Source: Campylobacter blaseri (GTDB lineage: Bacteria > Campylobacterota > Campylobacteria > Campylobacterales > Campylobacteraceae). From it: a DNA stretch of 64,000 nt. Positions within the stretch are counted from its first letter, which is position 1. Each line of letters begins with the position of its first letter. Below the pieces are notes generated by a model. That model was not told where the DNA came from and made no database searches. It worked only from the letters and a program-made list of their open reading frames with translations. The stretch spans positions 1,364,001-1,428,000 of the forward strand of contig NZ_CP053841.1 in NCBI RefSeq assembly GCF_013201895.1, given 5' to 3'. The translations under genes were made by a program, and so were the position numbers. Shown in pieces: positions 36,335 through 46,800 of the stretch.

Positions 36335-36976
36335 CCTTTCTTTAATTGTTAAACTCTATTATATCTATATTTATTATAATAGACTACATTAATTTTGTAA
36401 GTATATCATTATTAATTTTAAAATAATATATATTCCAACCTATAATATTTTTAATTTGTTTTGCTTATAATCTTAGTTTTTGCAAGAAAGGTTTAAGTAA
36501 TGATTGATTATGCTTAACTATAAATTTATATACTAAAATACTTGAAATTATAAACTCACTTATTTGAATAGCTATTTTTTATTTTTCTTGCATTCACTTA
36601 GTATGTCTTTGTTAGTTTTAAAATTATCTCACAAACAAATAAAACATAAAATTATTTTTAAAACTTATATTTTTTTATATCATTGTATTTAATATTACCT
36701 AGTTCATTTAATTTATAATCTCTAAAATTACAATTGCAATGAATTATGTTGCTTTTTGCAATAGTTTTACTTACAGTAATTATCAATTTTCTTAGCAATA
36801 CTAGCAATTATGCTGTCTCCTTGCTATTTTGTTTGTTGATATTCCTTATTTTATAAAAACTGAAAATACTATGAAATATTTTAGAGTTTAATAAAATTCT
36901 GGGAACAAATTTTACAAATTTGATAAAAACTTAAAGAAGTTAAACTATCGTTAAAATGGAGATTTTTAAGTAGTAA
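36335..36976. other. Long non-coding AT-rich spacer
   Basis: About 640 bp with stops in all frames and no convincing short gene, hairpin or RNA. It separates the decaying genes from the tRNA-like fragment and integrase, and so probably marks the chromosome side of an element boundary. Confidence 0.5.
36901..36910 (+). repeat. GGGAACAAAT repeat upstream of integrase (1 of 3)
   Basis: The decamer GGGAACAAAT occurs here, left of the tRNA-like fragment, and twice in tandem at 37,113-37,122 and 37,124-37,133, just before the integrase start. Three copies around an att site fit integrase or excisionase arm-binding sites; alternatively they are simple local duplications. Confidence 0.4.
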
Positions 36977-36996
36977 TGGCTCCGGATGCTGGATTC
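36977..36996 (-). other. Putative attachment site: 3' end of a tRNA-Asn
   Basis: Read on the minus strand, this 20-bp stretch is GAATCCAGCATCCGGAGCCA. That is the end of a T-loop, an acceptor strand (ATCCGGA), discriminator G and CCA, matching the 3' end expected for a tRNA-Asn. The rest of a tRNA is absent. It is far richer in G+C than its surroundings and lies 150 bp before an integrase gene. The pattern is that of a displaced tRNA 3' end at one end of an integrated element; the intact tRNA would be on the minus strand to the right of the window. Confidence 0.65.
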
Positions 36997-37112
36997 AAAA
37001 ATATATAATTCTTAAATATTATAAAATGATACAAAATACCCTAAAATAGGTATTTTTATAGCTTCAGCTTACTCTAAGTTATACTAGAATATCATGTACT
37101 TTTACAATTTTT

Positions 37113-37133
37113 GGGAACAAATAGGGAACAAAT
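37113..37133 (+). repeat. Tandem GGGAACAAAT pair upstream of integrase (2 and 3 of 3)
   Basis: Two copies of GGGAACAAAT spaced by one base, immediately 5' of the integrase ribosome-binding site. They could serve as recombinase arm sites or an autoregulatory operator. Confidence 0.4.
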
Positions 37134-37145
37134 TTAGGAATGGCT

Positions 37146-38303
37146 ATGTCAAAAAATTTAAAAAACTATAATTCAACCTTTGGTGTTAATAAATACCCTG
37201 GGGTTTGGATTAATAATCTAAAAAATGGTGATGTTGTTTATTATATAAGAATTAATATAAACAATAAAAAAGCAAATATTAAAATAGGTTCAAAATCAGA
37301 AGGAGTTAATGTAACATATGCATATAATAAGAAAAAAGAATTTGATGCAAAACAAAGAAATGGTGAACTTCCCGATAGCATATCTAAAAAAATAGCTCAT
37401 AAAAATAGTAAAAATTCCCTTACTTTTGATCAGATAGCACAGAATTTTTTTAATTTTAAATTAGAACAAAATCCAAACAATGAAAAAAACATTAAAGAGC
37501 AAAAAAGAGATTATGAAATTTATCATAAAGATAAATTTGGCAAAATGTACACAATAGATATTACTTCTGAAATGATAGACGAACACTATAAAGCACTTAC
37601 TAAAATAATTTCGCCAAAAACAAAACGAAAACTATCTCAATCTAGACTAAACTCTATAATAGGAATAATAAGAACTATCTTTAACTATGCCATAAGAACG
37701 AATAAAATAAACCACATAAGTCCATATAAAATAGAAACTAAAAAACCTGACAATAAAAGAGAAAGATTTTTAGAAATTGTAGAAATAGATTTACTTCGCA
37801 AGGAAGTCGCTAAAAAAGGAGATTTTGCCCTAGAATTATTTATAGAACTTGCTCTTTGCACTGGAGCTAGACTTGAAGGTGTTTTAAATATAAAGAAAAA
37901 AGATGTATCCTTATCAACAAAATCAGTTATAATAAAAGACTTTAAAACTTCTAGTAAATATACTGGATTTTTAAGCAAAAAAGCTTTGAATATGATACTT
38001 AAAATTTATACTGATATTTCAGCAAATGATTTTTTGATAAATAAGCCAAAAGCTACAATTCAAAATGTTATTCAACCGCTGCTGAACAAACTTTTCAATA
38101 AAGACCTGGAAATTTATGATACAGCTAATAGAGTAGTCATACACACACTAAGACATACCTTTGCATCCCATCTTGCAATAGCAGGAACTCCTATACTAAC
38201 TATTAAAAAACTAATGAATCATTCAGATATAAACCATACTCTAAGATATGCAAAACTCATGCCTGATAGTGGAAAAGAAATTGTAGAAAACTTATATGAA
38301 TAA
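37146..38303 (+). CDS. Tyrosine recombinase / phage-type integrase
   Basis: About 385 residues. N-terminal arm-binding domain (1-90), core-binding SAM-like domain (about 95-200), catalytic domain (about 205-385) with the Arg in CTGARLEGVL, Lys near VIIKDFKTSSK, HTLRHTFASH, the second His in LMNHSDINHT and the nucleophile Tyr in LRYAKLM. All six catalytic positions appear present. I prefer the ATG at 37146, six bases after AGGA, over the ATG at 37140 that abuts it. It would integrate and excise the element whose left end is the tRNA-Asn-like site at 36,977. Confidence 0.92.
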   Translation: MSKNLKNYNSTFGVNKYPGVWINNLKNGDVVYYIRININNKKANIKIGSKSEGVNVTYAYNKKKEFDAKQRNGELPDSISKKIAHKNSKNSLTFDQIAQNFFNFKLEQNPNNEKNIKEQKRDYEIYHKDKFGKMYTIDITSEMIDEHYKALTKIISPKTKRKLSQSRLNSIIGIIRTIFNYAIRTNKINHISPYKIETKKPDNKRERFLEIVEIDLLRKEVAKKGDFALELFIELALCTGARLEGVLNIKKKDVSLSTKSVIIKDFKTSSKYTGFLSKKALNMILKIYTDISANDFLINKPKATIQNVIQPLLNKLFNKDLEIYDTANRVVIHTLRHTFASHLAIAGTPILTIKKLMNHSDINHTLRYAKLMPDSGKEIVENLYE

Positions 38304-38521
38304 AAATAACTTATCTCCCAATTCTAATTTATCTTTATTTTATTTAACTATCAGCAAGTTAATATATTAAACACAATAAAACTCAGTAATTAAATTTTTT
38401 ACTCTAATTTGCTCTAAATTACTATATTTTATTTACTTTTTTAAATTTCCAGTATTTTTTAACTAAAACTAATTTCCAAACGTATAATTAGTATTAAATA
38501 AGATTAAGAAAAGGATAAAAA

Positions 38522-38773
38522 ATGGATAATGTAAATTTTTTAAAACTAACCATTGAAAGTCTTGAGAGACAATTTCAGGGCAGACAAAGCTTAAATAGGA
38601 AAGAAACAGCCAAAGTCCTTGGCATAGGAGTTTCAACACTAGATCTCAGGATTAAAGAAGGAAGAAACTTGCCCGAATACATAAAAATTGGCGATGCTAA
38701 AAATTCAAGAATAGTTTTTACTCTAGTTGCTATAGCACAATATTTAACTAATGCAAGACAAAAGGTACTTTGA
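38522..38773 (+). CDS. AlpA/MerR-like helix-turn-helix protein
   Basis: An 83-residue protein with a helix-turn-helix (LNRKETAKVLGIGVSTLDLRIKEG) and a short wing (YIKIGDAKNSRIVF), as in AlpA-type regulators and excisionases of integrative elements. The ATG follows AAAAGGATAAAAA. Its stop overlaps the mobC start (TGATG). Likely role: excision or regulation of the mobilisation genes. Upstream 38,304-38,521 contains its promoter region and nothing else visible. Confidence 0.7.
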   Translation: MDNVNFLKLTIESLERQFQGRQSLNRKETAKVLGIGVSTLDLRIKEGRNLPEYIKIGDAKNSRIVFTLVAIAQYLTNARQKVL

Positions 38774-39075
38774 TGAAACTAAAAAATAATAGGACTTGTA
38801 AAATAAGCATAAGATTAAATGACGATGAAATGGATAGTCTTATGCTTAAAGCTAACTTATCAGGATTTAGTATATCTAGTTACATAAGATATATTATATT
38901 GCACTCTAAACCACCCATTCATAAATTTGATAAAGCTATGATTATAGAATTATCAAGGATAGGTAATAATATTAATCAAATAGCAAAATATATAAATACC
39001 AATAAAAGCTTAGATAATGTTGTGTTAAAAAGTTTAATAAGTATTGAAAGCTTACTAAATAAACTTGTAGTATAA
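38773..39075 (+). CDS. mobC: MobC/MbeC-like relaxosome protein
   Basis: A 100-residue protein starting at ATG 38773, which overlaps the preceding stop and has AAAGG seven bases upstream. A ribbon-helix-helix-like N-terminus (KISIRLNDDEMDSLMLKANLSGFSISSYIRYIIL) is followed by the MobC signature ELSRIGNNINQIAKYIN. MobC helps the relaxase bind and open oriT. It precedes a relaxase frame, as mbeC precedes mbeA in ColE1. Confidence 0.8.
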   Translation: MKLKNNRTCKISIRLNDDEMDSLMLKANLSGFSISSYIRYIILHSKPPIHKFDKAMIIELSRIGNNINQIAKYINTNKSLDNVVLKSLISIESLLNKLVV

Positions 39076-39762
39076 AAGGTTGATGAAATGTTGATTAAAT
39101 TTTTTAAAACCAAAAACGGTGGAGGTATAGCTGGTATAAATTATCTCTTAAACAATAGGGTAAAAGAAGGAACCGCTAGGGTTTTAAAGGGTAGTGAAAG
39201 CTTTACAAGAAGTATAGTTAAAAAAAACAAAAGCTTTGTATTGGCTGTCTTTCTTTTGAAGAAAAAGATATAAGCTTAAAGAATAAACAAATAATAATAG
39301 ATGAATTTGAAAGATTATTATTTGGTAATTATAAAAATAGGTACAACATATTGTGGGTTGAACATACTGATAAAGGAAGGCTAGAGCTTAATTTTACTAT
39401 CCCCAAAATAGATTTAATATCTAATTTAGCCTTTAATCCTTATTATCATAAAAAAGACCTTTATCTTCTAGATGCCTGGCAAAACTATATCAATTTAAGA
39501 TTTAACTTTTCTGATCCAAAAGATCCCCAAAAAGCTCACATTTTACAAGGCTCTAGAAAAGATATAGGATTAGTAAAAAAATATACAGAACTTGAAAAGA
39601 TACTTACAGCTAAATTTACAAATAGTGAGTTTAGTTGTAGAGATGATATATTAAAAGCACTAAATGGTAGCAATATAAAAGTAACAAGAGCGGGAAAAGA
39701 TTATATATCAATTAAACTCTCAAATAGTAAAAAAGCTAGAAGATTTAAGGGGGACATGTTCA

Positions 39763-40236
39763 ATGAAGAATTTACAAGCATTGAGAGCTTGGAGCAACTT
39801 AGAGTTAAAGCAGAAGAAAGAGCAAGAGAGTTTAAAGAAGCAAGAGTTGAAGCAGAAAATACTATCACAAGAAACCCAGATTCAAGCTTTAAACAAAGAA
39901 GTTTCATCTTTAAAAAGTACTATACAAATAAAACAAACAAAGAATTTAGAATTATTAGATTCAAACAAGAACTATCAAGAAGAGATGAGGAGCTTAACAG
40001 ACTCAAGGCAAAATTTGATAAAGAGATGCAAACAAGAAATATCTGGCTTAAAGAGCAAGCTTCAAGAAAAAGAAAGAAAGATAGACATATATTATATAGT
40101 ATCAATAATATTATTAATGATTATAATAATATCATTAACTTGGAGTATGATAAATTACTGGGAAAACAAAAACCTAAAACAGATAAATTGCAGAATGGAA
40201 ACATATATAAAGAAAAATATACATGGAAAAAGATAA
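39763..40236 (+). CDS. MbeB-like mobilisation protein nested in the relaxase gene
   Basis: A 157-residue ORF in the +1 frame relative to the relaxase. It has its own ribosome-binding site (AAGGGGGAC, 7 nt before ATG). The product is a coiled coil (QALNKEVSSLKSTIQIKQTK, and more) followed by a membrane helix near the C-terminus (IVSIILLMIIIISLTW) and a basic tail. In ColE1, mbeB lies wholly inside mbeA in another frame and encodes a membrane-associated mobilisation protein. Position, frame and topology match; sequence homology to MbeB is not evident by eye. Confidence 0.6.
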   Translation: MKNLQALRAWSNLELKQKKEQESLKKQELKQKILSQETQIQALNKEVSSLKSTIQIKQTKNLELLDSNKNYQEEMRSLTDSRQNLIKRCKQEISGLKSKLQEKERKIDIYYIVSIILLMIIIISLTWSMINYWENKNLKQINCRMETYIKKNIHGKR

Positions 40237-40269
40237 ACACTAAATATAAAATATTAAGTAAAAGGATAA

Positions 40270-40638
40270 ATGATGACATTATTAGAAGAAGAATTATTAA
40301 AAGAATTAGAGATAAAAGAGAAGCAAGAGAAAGAGAAAATAGAACTATTAAACACTCTATTGAAAGAGTTAGAAAATTCTCAAATAATGCAAGAGAATCT
40401 ACACAAAGAACTGGTGAGTTATCAGCAAGAGCTAGAGAATTTAAAGAAGGAACTAAACAATTCCAAACAATCGCAACAAGACTTGCAAACTCAGTTAATA
40501 AATTGTATGAGCATATTGAAAAAACAATCAATCTTACAAGAGAATTCACAAAATCAGATTCTATCTTTGCAAGAACAATTGGCACAATTAAACAACTATC
40601 AAGAGAAGTTATTAAAAGAATCGGAAGGTATAAACTAA
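40270..40638 (+). CDS. MbeD-like coiled-coil protein nested in the relaxase gene
   Basis: A 122-residue ORF in the same frame as the 39,763 gene and overlapping the relaxase 3' end. AAAAGGATAA directly precedes paired ATGs. The whole product is a Gln/Glu/Leu-rich coiled coil (ELVSYQQELENLKKELNNSK and similar). ColE1 mbeD is likewise the second gene nested in mbeA, but is shorter (about 78 residues). Function by analogy: mobilisation accessory or entry exclusion. Confidence 0.55.
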   Translation: MMTLLEEELLKELEIKEKQEKEKIELLNTLLKELENSQIMQENLHKELVSYQQELENLKKELNNSKQSQQDLQTQLINCMSILKKQSILQENSQNQILSLQEQLAQLNNYQEKLLKESEGIN

Positions 40639-40806
40639 ATGAAATAAAAGATATAAAACAAACAAGAGTAGATAGTGGGTTTGATATGGGTATATAAGTA
40701 ATATATAGTGTTAAAGAGTATGCTTTAATGCACAATACTAAAACTTTATAATTGTAAAATAAAGATTATGAAAAAGTTTTTAATAGTTGTATAAAATTTA
40801 TTATAC

Positions 40807-40836
40807 AAACACCAAACTAATTAAAGTTTGGTGTTT
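40807..40836. terminator. Convergent 12-bp hairpin between relaxase and RTX giant
   Basis: A perfect inverted repeat, AAACACCAAACT / AGTTTGGTGTTT, with a 6-nt loop, 32 nt beyond the stop of the minus-strand RTX gene and after the plus-strand mobilisation genes. A good bidirectional terminator candidate. The rest of 40,698-40,868 shows nothing else. Confidence 0.65.
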
Positions 40837-40868
40837 ATGGTTAATAATGTATTAGATATAAAATACTT

Positions 40869-43800
40869 TTAACTCCCCCACCCACTCATAACAATTTGCA
40901 TCATATCTTGGTTATTTTTTATATCACTATGAGTTATATTTGTTAATCCGTTATTTTCTGCATAAGAGTTTAACTGTTCTATAACTTTATTTATTTGAGT
41001 GTTTGATATAAACTCTCCACTTTCTAGCTCTATGGTTTCAATTGCAGAGTATTTGTTTGATTGATTTAGTATAGTTGTCTTTTTATCATTATATTCTATA
41101 ACTAAGTCTTTATTAAATATACCATCTTTACTAAAAAATATTACATCCTCTTTTTTAACACTTTTTAGTATAAGTTTATCATTGCCACCATCAATGGCGT
41201 TTATAAGTTCTTTGTCTTTTATAATAGTATTATTAGAGTTTGCATCTACTATATATGTATCATTTCCATTGCCACCTATTAAATTAACACTCTCTCCATT
41301 AGCTACTAGTGTATCATCTCCATTCTCCCCATAAACTATATTGTTAATGCCAGCTATTATAAAGTCATTGCCATCTCCTGAATATATAGTTGTATCACTA
41401 GCTACAGATATAATGGTATCATCTCCATTATATGATTTTATAATGCTATTTATATTGGTATTTATAATAGTATCACTATCATTAGAGCCATATATTCTTG
41501 CATTTTCTATATCTGAGAATGCAATACCTTTTTCATTTAATTTAGCAGTGAAATGTATTTGATACCACTCTTTACTAGGAGTAACTAGATTGGTATTTAA
41601 TATATCTAGTTTGGAATTATCTTTAAAATTTATAGTATCTATATGGCTATTTTTTATAAAGTAATCTTTTATAGACACTTTTGCATTTATAGAACTATCT
41701 TTTATAACAAGAGTGTTATTGTCTTTAATAAACTCTATATTTGAGATATCAGAATTTGCTAGATTTAATTCATTTGATATCTTACTTAAATCATCTATAA
41801 CTATATCTGTGTTTTCCTCAAGGATATATCCAAATATATTTAGCTTAATCTCTTTAGTAGCACTAAATTCTCCATCACTTACCTCTACTATAAAACTATC
41901 TTTGCCTTTATAGTTATCATTGACTACATATGTAAACTCTCCATTTTTATCTATAGTTAAAGTTGCATTCTTTGGGTTAGATATTATTTTATATGTTAAA
42001 TTATCACCATCTACATCAAATGCATTTAAGTTTGAAACTAAGGTATTTGTATTTTTAATATCATATATAGTTTCATTCTCACCAAATACAGGTGCATCAT
42101 TTATAGAAGCTATATTTAAAGATATAGTTTTAGTGTCACTTTGACCATACTCATTTGTAACTTTAATAGTAATACTATCTCTACCATTGTAGTTAAGATT
42201 TGGTGTAAAGCTAAGATTTCCACTCTCATCTATTAAGCTATTACCATTTACAGAACTACTTATTATCTCATAAGTAAGCTTAGTATTTGAAAGGTTTTCA
42301 ACATCAAGACTTTCTAATATAGTATTATCTTCATCTAAACTTATAGTAGTAGTTTTTATAACAGGACTTGATGCATCTATATTAAAGTTTAAAGTTATAG
42401 TGTCATTTAATCCCTCACTATCACTTACTTTAACTACTACACTATCATTTCCTAAATAACCTTTATTTGGAGTATAGGTAAAGTTACCACTATTATCTAC
42501 TATAAACTTGCCAAATTTAGGACTGTTTTCTATAGTAAAGAATAGTGTATCATCATCAACATCTTTTGCAGTTAAAGTAGAACTAAAGTTTAACTCATTA
42601 AATAGCTTAAAGTCTGTATTAGTTGATGTAAAGCTAGGTGCATCATTAACAGCCTTAACATCTATAATAATCTCTTTAGTGTCACTTTGACCATACTCAT
42701 TTGTAACTTTAATAGTAATAGAGTCTTTACCATTATAATCTTTATTTGGATTATAAGAGTATGTTCCATCTGTATTTAGTGTAAAGCTACCATTGTTTGA
42801 ACTACTTACTATCTCATAAGTAAGTTCTGAGTTACTTGGATTTATAACTTCTAATTTACTACTTAATGGTTCATCTTCATTTAAGTTTAGTGTTGTAGTG
42901 TTGAACGTAGGTGGTGTTGCATCTACATTAAAGTTTAGAGTTATTGTATCACTTAATCCTCCATCATCAATAACTTTTACTACTACACTATCTTTTCCTA
43001 GATAACCTTTATTAGGCATATACTTCCAATTACCATTACTATCTATGCTAAGACTTCCATTTTTTCCTTGAGTTTGTACTTTAAACTCTAATGAGCTACT
43101 ATCTATATCAGTTGCTACTAATGTATTTGATATCTCTTTAATATCTTTTAGATTAAAGCTAGTTTCATTCTCACCAAACACAGGTGCATCATTTATAGAA
43201 GCTATATTTAAAGATATAGTTTTAGTGTCACTTTGACCATACTCATTTGTAACTTTAATAGTAATAGAGTCTTTACCGTTATAATCTTTATTTGGATTAT
43301 AAGAGTATGTTCCATCTGTATTTAGTGTAAAGCTACCATTGTCTGAGTTATTTACTATCTCATAAGTAAGCTCTGAGTTACTTGGGTTTGTAACTTCTAA
43401 TTTACTACTTAATGGCTCATCTTCATTTAAGCTTAGTGCTGTAGTGTTGATTGTAGGTTTAAATTTACTATTAATATGTTCTTTTATATCTATTACTTCG
43501 CCATCTTTAAATACTACCTTAGTAATAGGTGTTTTCATATCTAAGAAATTTGTATCTTTATATTTTAAGAACTCTTTTATAGTAATAGATGTATCTTTAT
43601 CATCTTTAATGTTAATAATTAAATCACTATCATTAAACTTGTATTCTAAACTATCTTTATTGGCATCTATGTTAAATTTTAAACTATTATTAAAATCCTC
43701 TTTTTTAACACCATAAAGCTCAAACTCATCATTTATTATAACTTTAATACCAGGTTTAGAAACTACATATATATCATCGCCAAATCCAGCATTGTAAGTA

Positions 43801-46800
43801 GTATTATCTAACATAGTTATAGTATCAACATTGCCAGATGCTATTAAAGCTTTTTTAATAACATCACTTTTACTTAAAGTTATATCTTTAAATACAAACT
43901 CATCTATAACATTGTCTATGTTTCCAAAGTTTTTAATAGTTGTTTTACTATCATCATACTTAACTATTAAATCTTTTGTTGAGTCATTATAGATATATTC
44001 AAACTCAGCTGAATTATAATCAAATTTCATAATACTTTTTCTTAGATTTGTATTATATATAGTATCAATGCCTTTACTAAATATAAATGTATTATCTCCT
44101 AATCCTGAGATTAAAACATCATTGCCTTCACCGCCATCTAAAGTATCATTACCAGTGCCTGAGTTTATGATATCATTGCCAGCTCCTCCATATATAGTAT
44201 CATCTCCATCAAGAGTTGTTACTATATCATCTCCACTAAGAGCATCTATTGTATAGTTAAACTTTAGTGTTGCACTAACATTATCATCAAATTCTGTGGT
44301 TCTCATAGTGCTTAAAGATATAATCTCATCAACAGATATACTCTTGCCTGTGCTAGTAAATTCTATACTATCTATCATATGAGATCTATCTTTATAAAAA
44401 TCTACTACTTTTATACTACCACTTCTATCTGCTTTATATATAAAAAGATCATTATTGACTTTTTGGAAGCTTAGATCTTTTGGTGAAATTGTTCCATTAA
44501 ATTTAATTATATCTATATCATTTATACTATCTTTTTTATTAATAATAGTATCATTTCCAAAGTTATCACTAAACTCATATATATCATTACCAGCTCCACC
44601 AACTAATACATCATCACCAGCTCCACCATTGATTATATCATCTCCACTTTCACCATAAATTTTATCATTACCTTCTCCACTATTGATGGTATCATTACCA
44701 GCACCTGAGTTTATGGTGTCATTACCACTTCCACCATCTATAATGTCATTACCACCAAGAGTTGTTATAGTATCATTTCCACCTTTTGCATTAACTGCAT
44801 AGTTATCATTTGTAACAACACTTAAAAAGTTACTGCTATCATCACTATTTAAAAGAGCTAACTCATTTATCTCTTTTAAACTAAGAGTTTTACCATCACT
44901 AAATACAACTCTATCTATAACATTTAGTGCTAAGTTATTATTATCTAATTTATAAAAGTCTTTTATGGTTATAGAATTTGTGTTGGAGTGTATCTTAAGA
45001 TCATATTTATCTTGGAAGAAAGATACATCTTTAATATTACCATTAAATTTAATGATGTCTTTGCTAAATCTATCTTTTTTATTAATAATAATGTCTTCTC
45101 CAAAGTTATCATCAAACTCATATGTATCATCACCAGCACCACCAACTAATACATCATCACCAGCTCCACCATTGATTATATCATCTCCACTTTCACCATA
45201 AATTTTATCATTACCTTCTCCACCATTGATGGTATCATTACCAGCACCTGAGTTTATGGTGTCATCACCAGTTCCACCATCTATAATGTCATTGCCACCA
45301 AGAGTTGTTATAGTATCATTTCCACCTTTTGCATTAACTGTATAGTTATCATTTGTAACAACACTTAAGAAGTTACTACTATCATCACTATTTAAAAGAG
45401 CTAACTCATTTATCTCTTTTAAACTAAGAGTTTTACCATCACTAAATACAACTCTATCTATAACATTTAGTGCTAAGTTATTATTATCTAATTTATAAAA
45501 GTCTTTTATGGTTATAGTGTTTTGATTATCATCTTTTAAAGATATTATTAGATTAAGATTATCTTGTTTAAATATTAAATCTTCTTTAGTTATACCATCA
45601 GTAAATTTAATTATATCTATATCACCTTGGTTTGATTTATAGTTTACTATTGTATCTTTTCCAAAGTTTCTATCAAATATATAGATATCATTTCCAGCAC
45701 CACCTTCTAAACTATCATTACCTAATCCACCTATGATAGTATCATTTCCGCTCTCACCATAGATTTCATCATTACCACTTCCACCATTTATAGTATCATT
45801 ACCAGCACCTGAGTTTATGGTGTCATCACCAGTTCCACCATCTATAATGTCGTCTCCACCAAGAGTTGTTATAGTATCATTTCCACCTTTTGCATTAACT
45901 GTATAGTTATCATTTGTAACAACACTTAAGAAGTTACTACTATCATCACTATTTAAAAGAGCTAACTCATTTATCTCTTTTAAGCTAAGAGTTTTACCAT
46001 CACTAAATACAACTTTATCTATAACATTTAGTGCTAAGTTATTATTATCTAATTTATAAAAGTCTTTTATGGTTATAGTGTTTTGATTATCATCTTTTAA
46101 AGATATTATTAGATTAAGATTATCTTGTTTAAATACTAAATCATCTTTAGTTATACCATCAGTAAATTTAATTATATCTATATCACCTTGGTTTGATTTA
46201 TAGTTTACTATTGTATCTTTTCCAAAGTTTTTACCAAATATATATGTATCATTACCAGCTCCACCTTCTAAATGGTCATCACCAGCTCCGCCTATGATAG
46301 TATCATTTCCATCTCCTGCTTTTATAGTGTCATCACCAGCTCCACCATCTATAGTATCATTTCCAGCACCTGAGTTTATAATGTCATCACCAGTTCCACC
46401 ATCTATAATGTCGTCTCCACCAAGAGTTGTAATGGTTGAGTTTGAAGAGCTATTGCTTAACTCTATTTTATAGCTATCATCTGTTGTAACTGAAACTATG
46501 CTATTTGCATTTAAAAGAGCTAACTCATTTATCTCTTTTAAACTAAGAGTTGAGTTATCATCAAATTTAATACTATCTATTATAAATCTAGCTTCATTTC
46601 TATAGCCTAGGTTATAGAAGTCTTTTATGGTTATAGTGTTTTGATTATCATCTTTTAAAGATATTATTAGATTAAGATTATCTTGTTTAAATACTAAATC
46701 ATCTTTAGTTATACCATCAGTAAATTTAATTATATCTATATCACCTTGGTTTGATTTATAGTTTACTATTGTATCTTTTCCAAAGTTTTTACCAAATATA

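Larger units (their letters stand above)
39088..40697 (+). pseudogene. mobA: ColE1-type (MOBP, HEN) relaxase, frameshifted
   Basis: The first frame (39088-39273; GGGIAGINYLLNNRV) closes early. The second is open from before 39,300 to 40697 and begins CLSFEEKDISLKNK. One extra A in a run of eight at 39,220-39,227 joins them into about 536 residues, close to ColE1 MbeA. HTDKGRLELN carries His, Glu and Asn with the spacing of the HEN signature of ColE1-type relaxases (His97, Glu104, Asn106), so it would nick oriT and start transfer. The C-terminal half is coiled-coil, Lys/Arg/Glu-rich, and overlaps two genes in another frame. Whether the frameshift is real or a homopolymer error decides if the element can be mobilised. 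Confidence 0.78.

Noticed and set aside
36977-36996. A complete tRNA gene at this site
   Set aside because: Only the 3' 20 bases fit; the D-arm, anticodon arm and 5' acceptor strand are absent.
40121-40735. A 204-codon minus-strand frame under the relaxase gene
   Set aside because: It is a Leu/Ser-rich shadow of the coiled-coil genes on the plus strand, without a ribosome-binding site.
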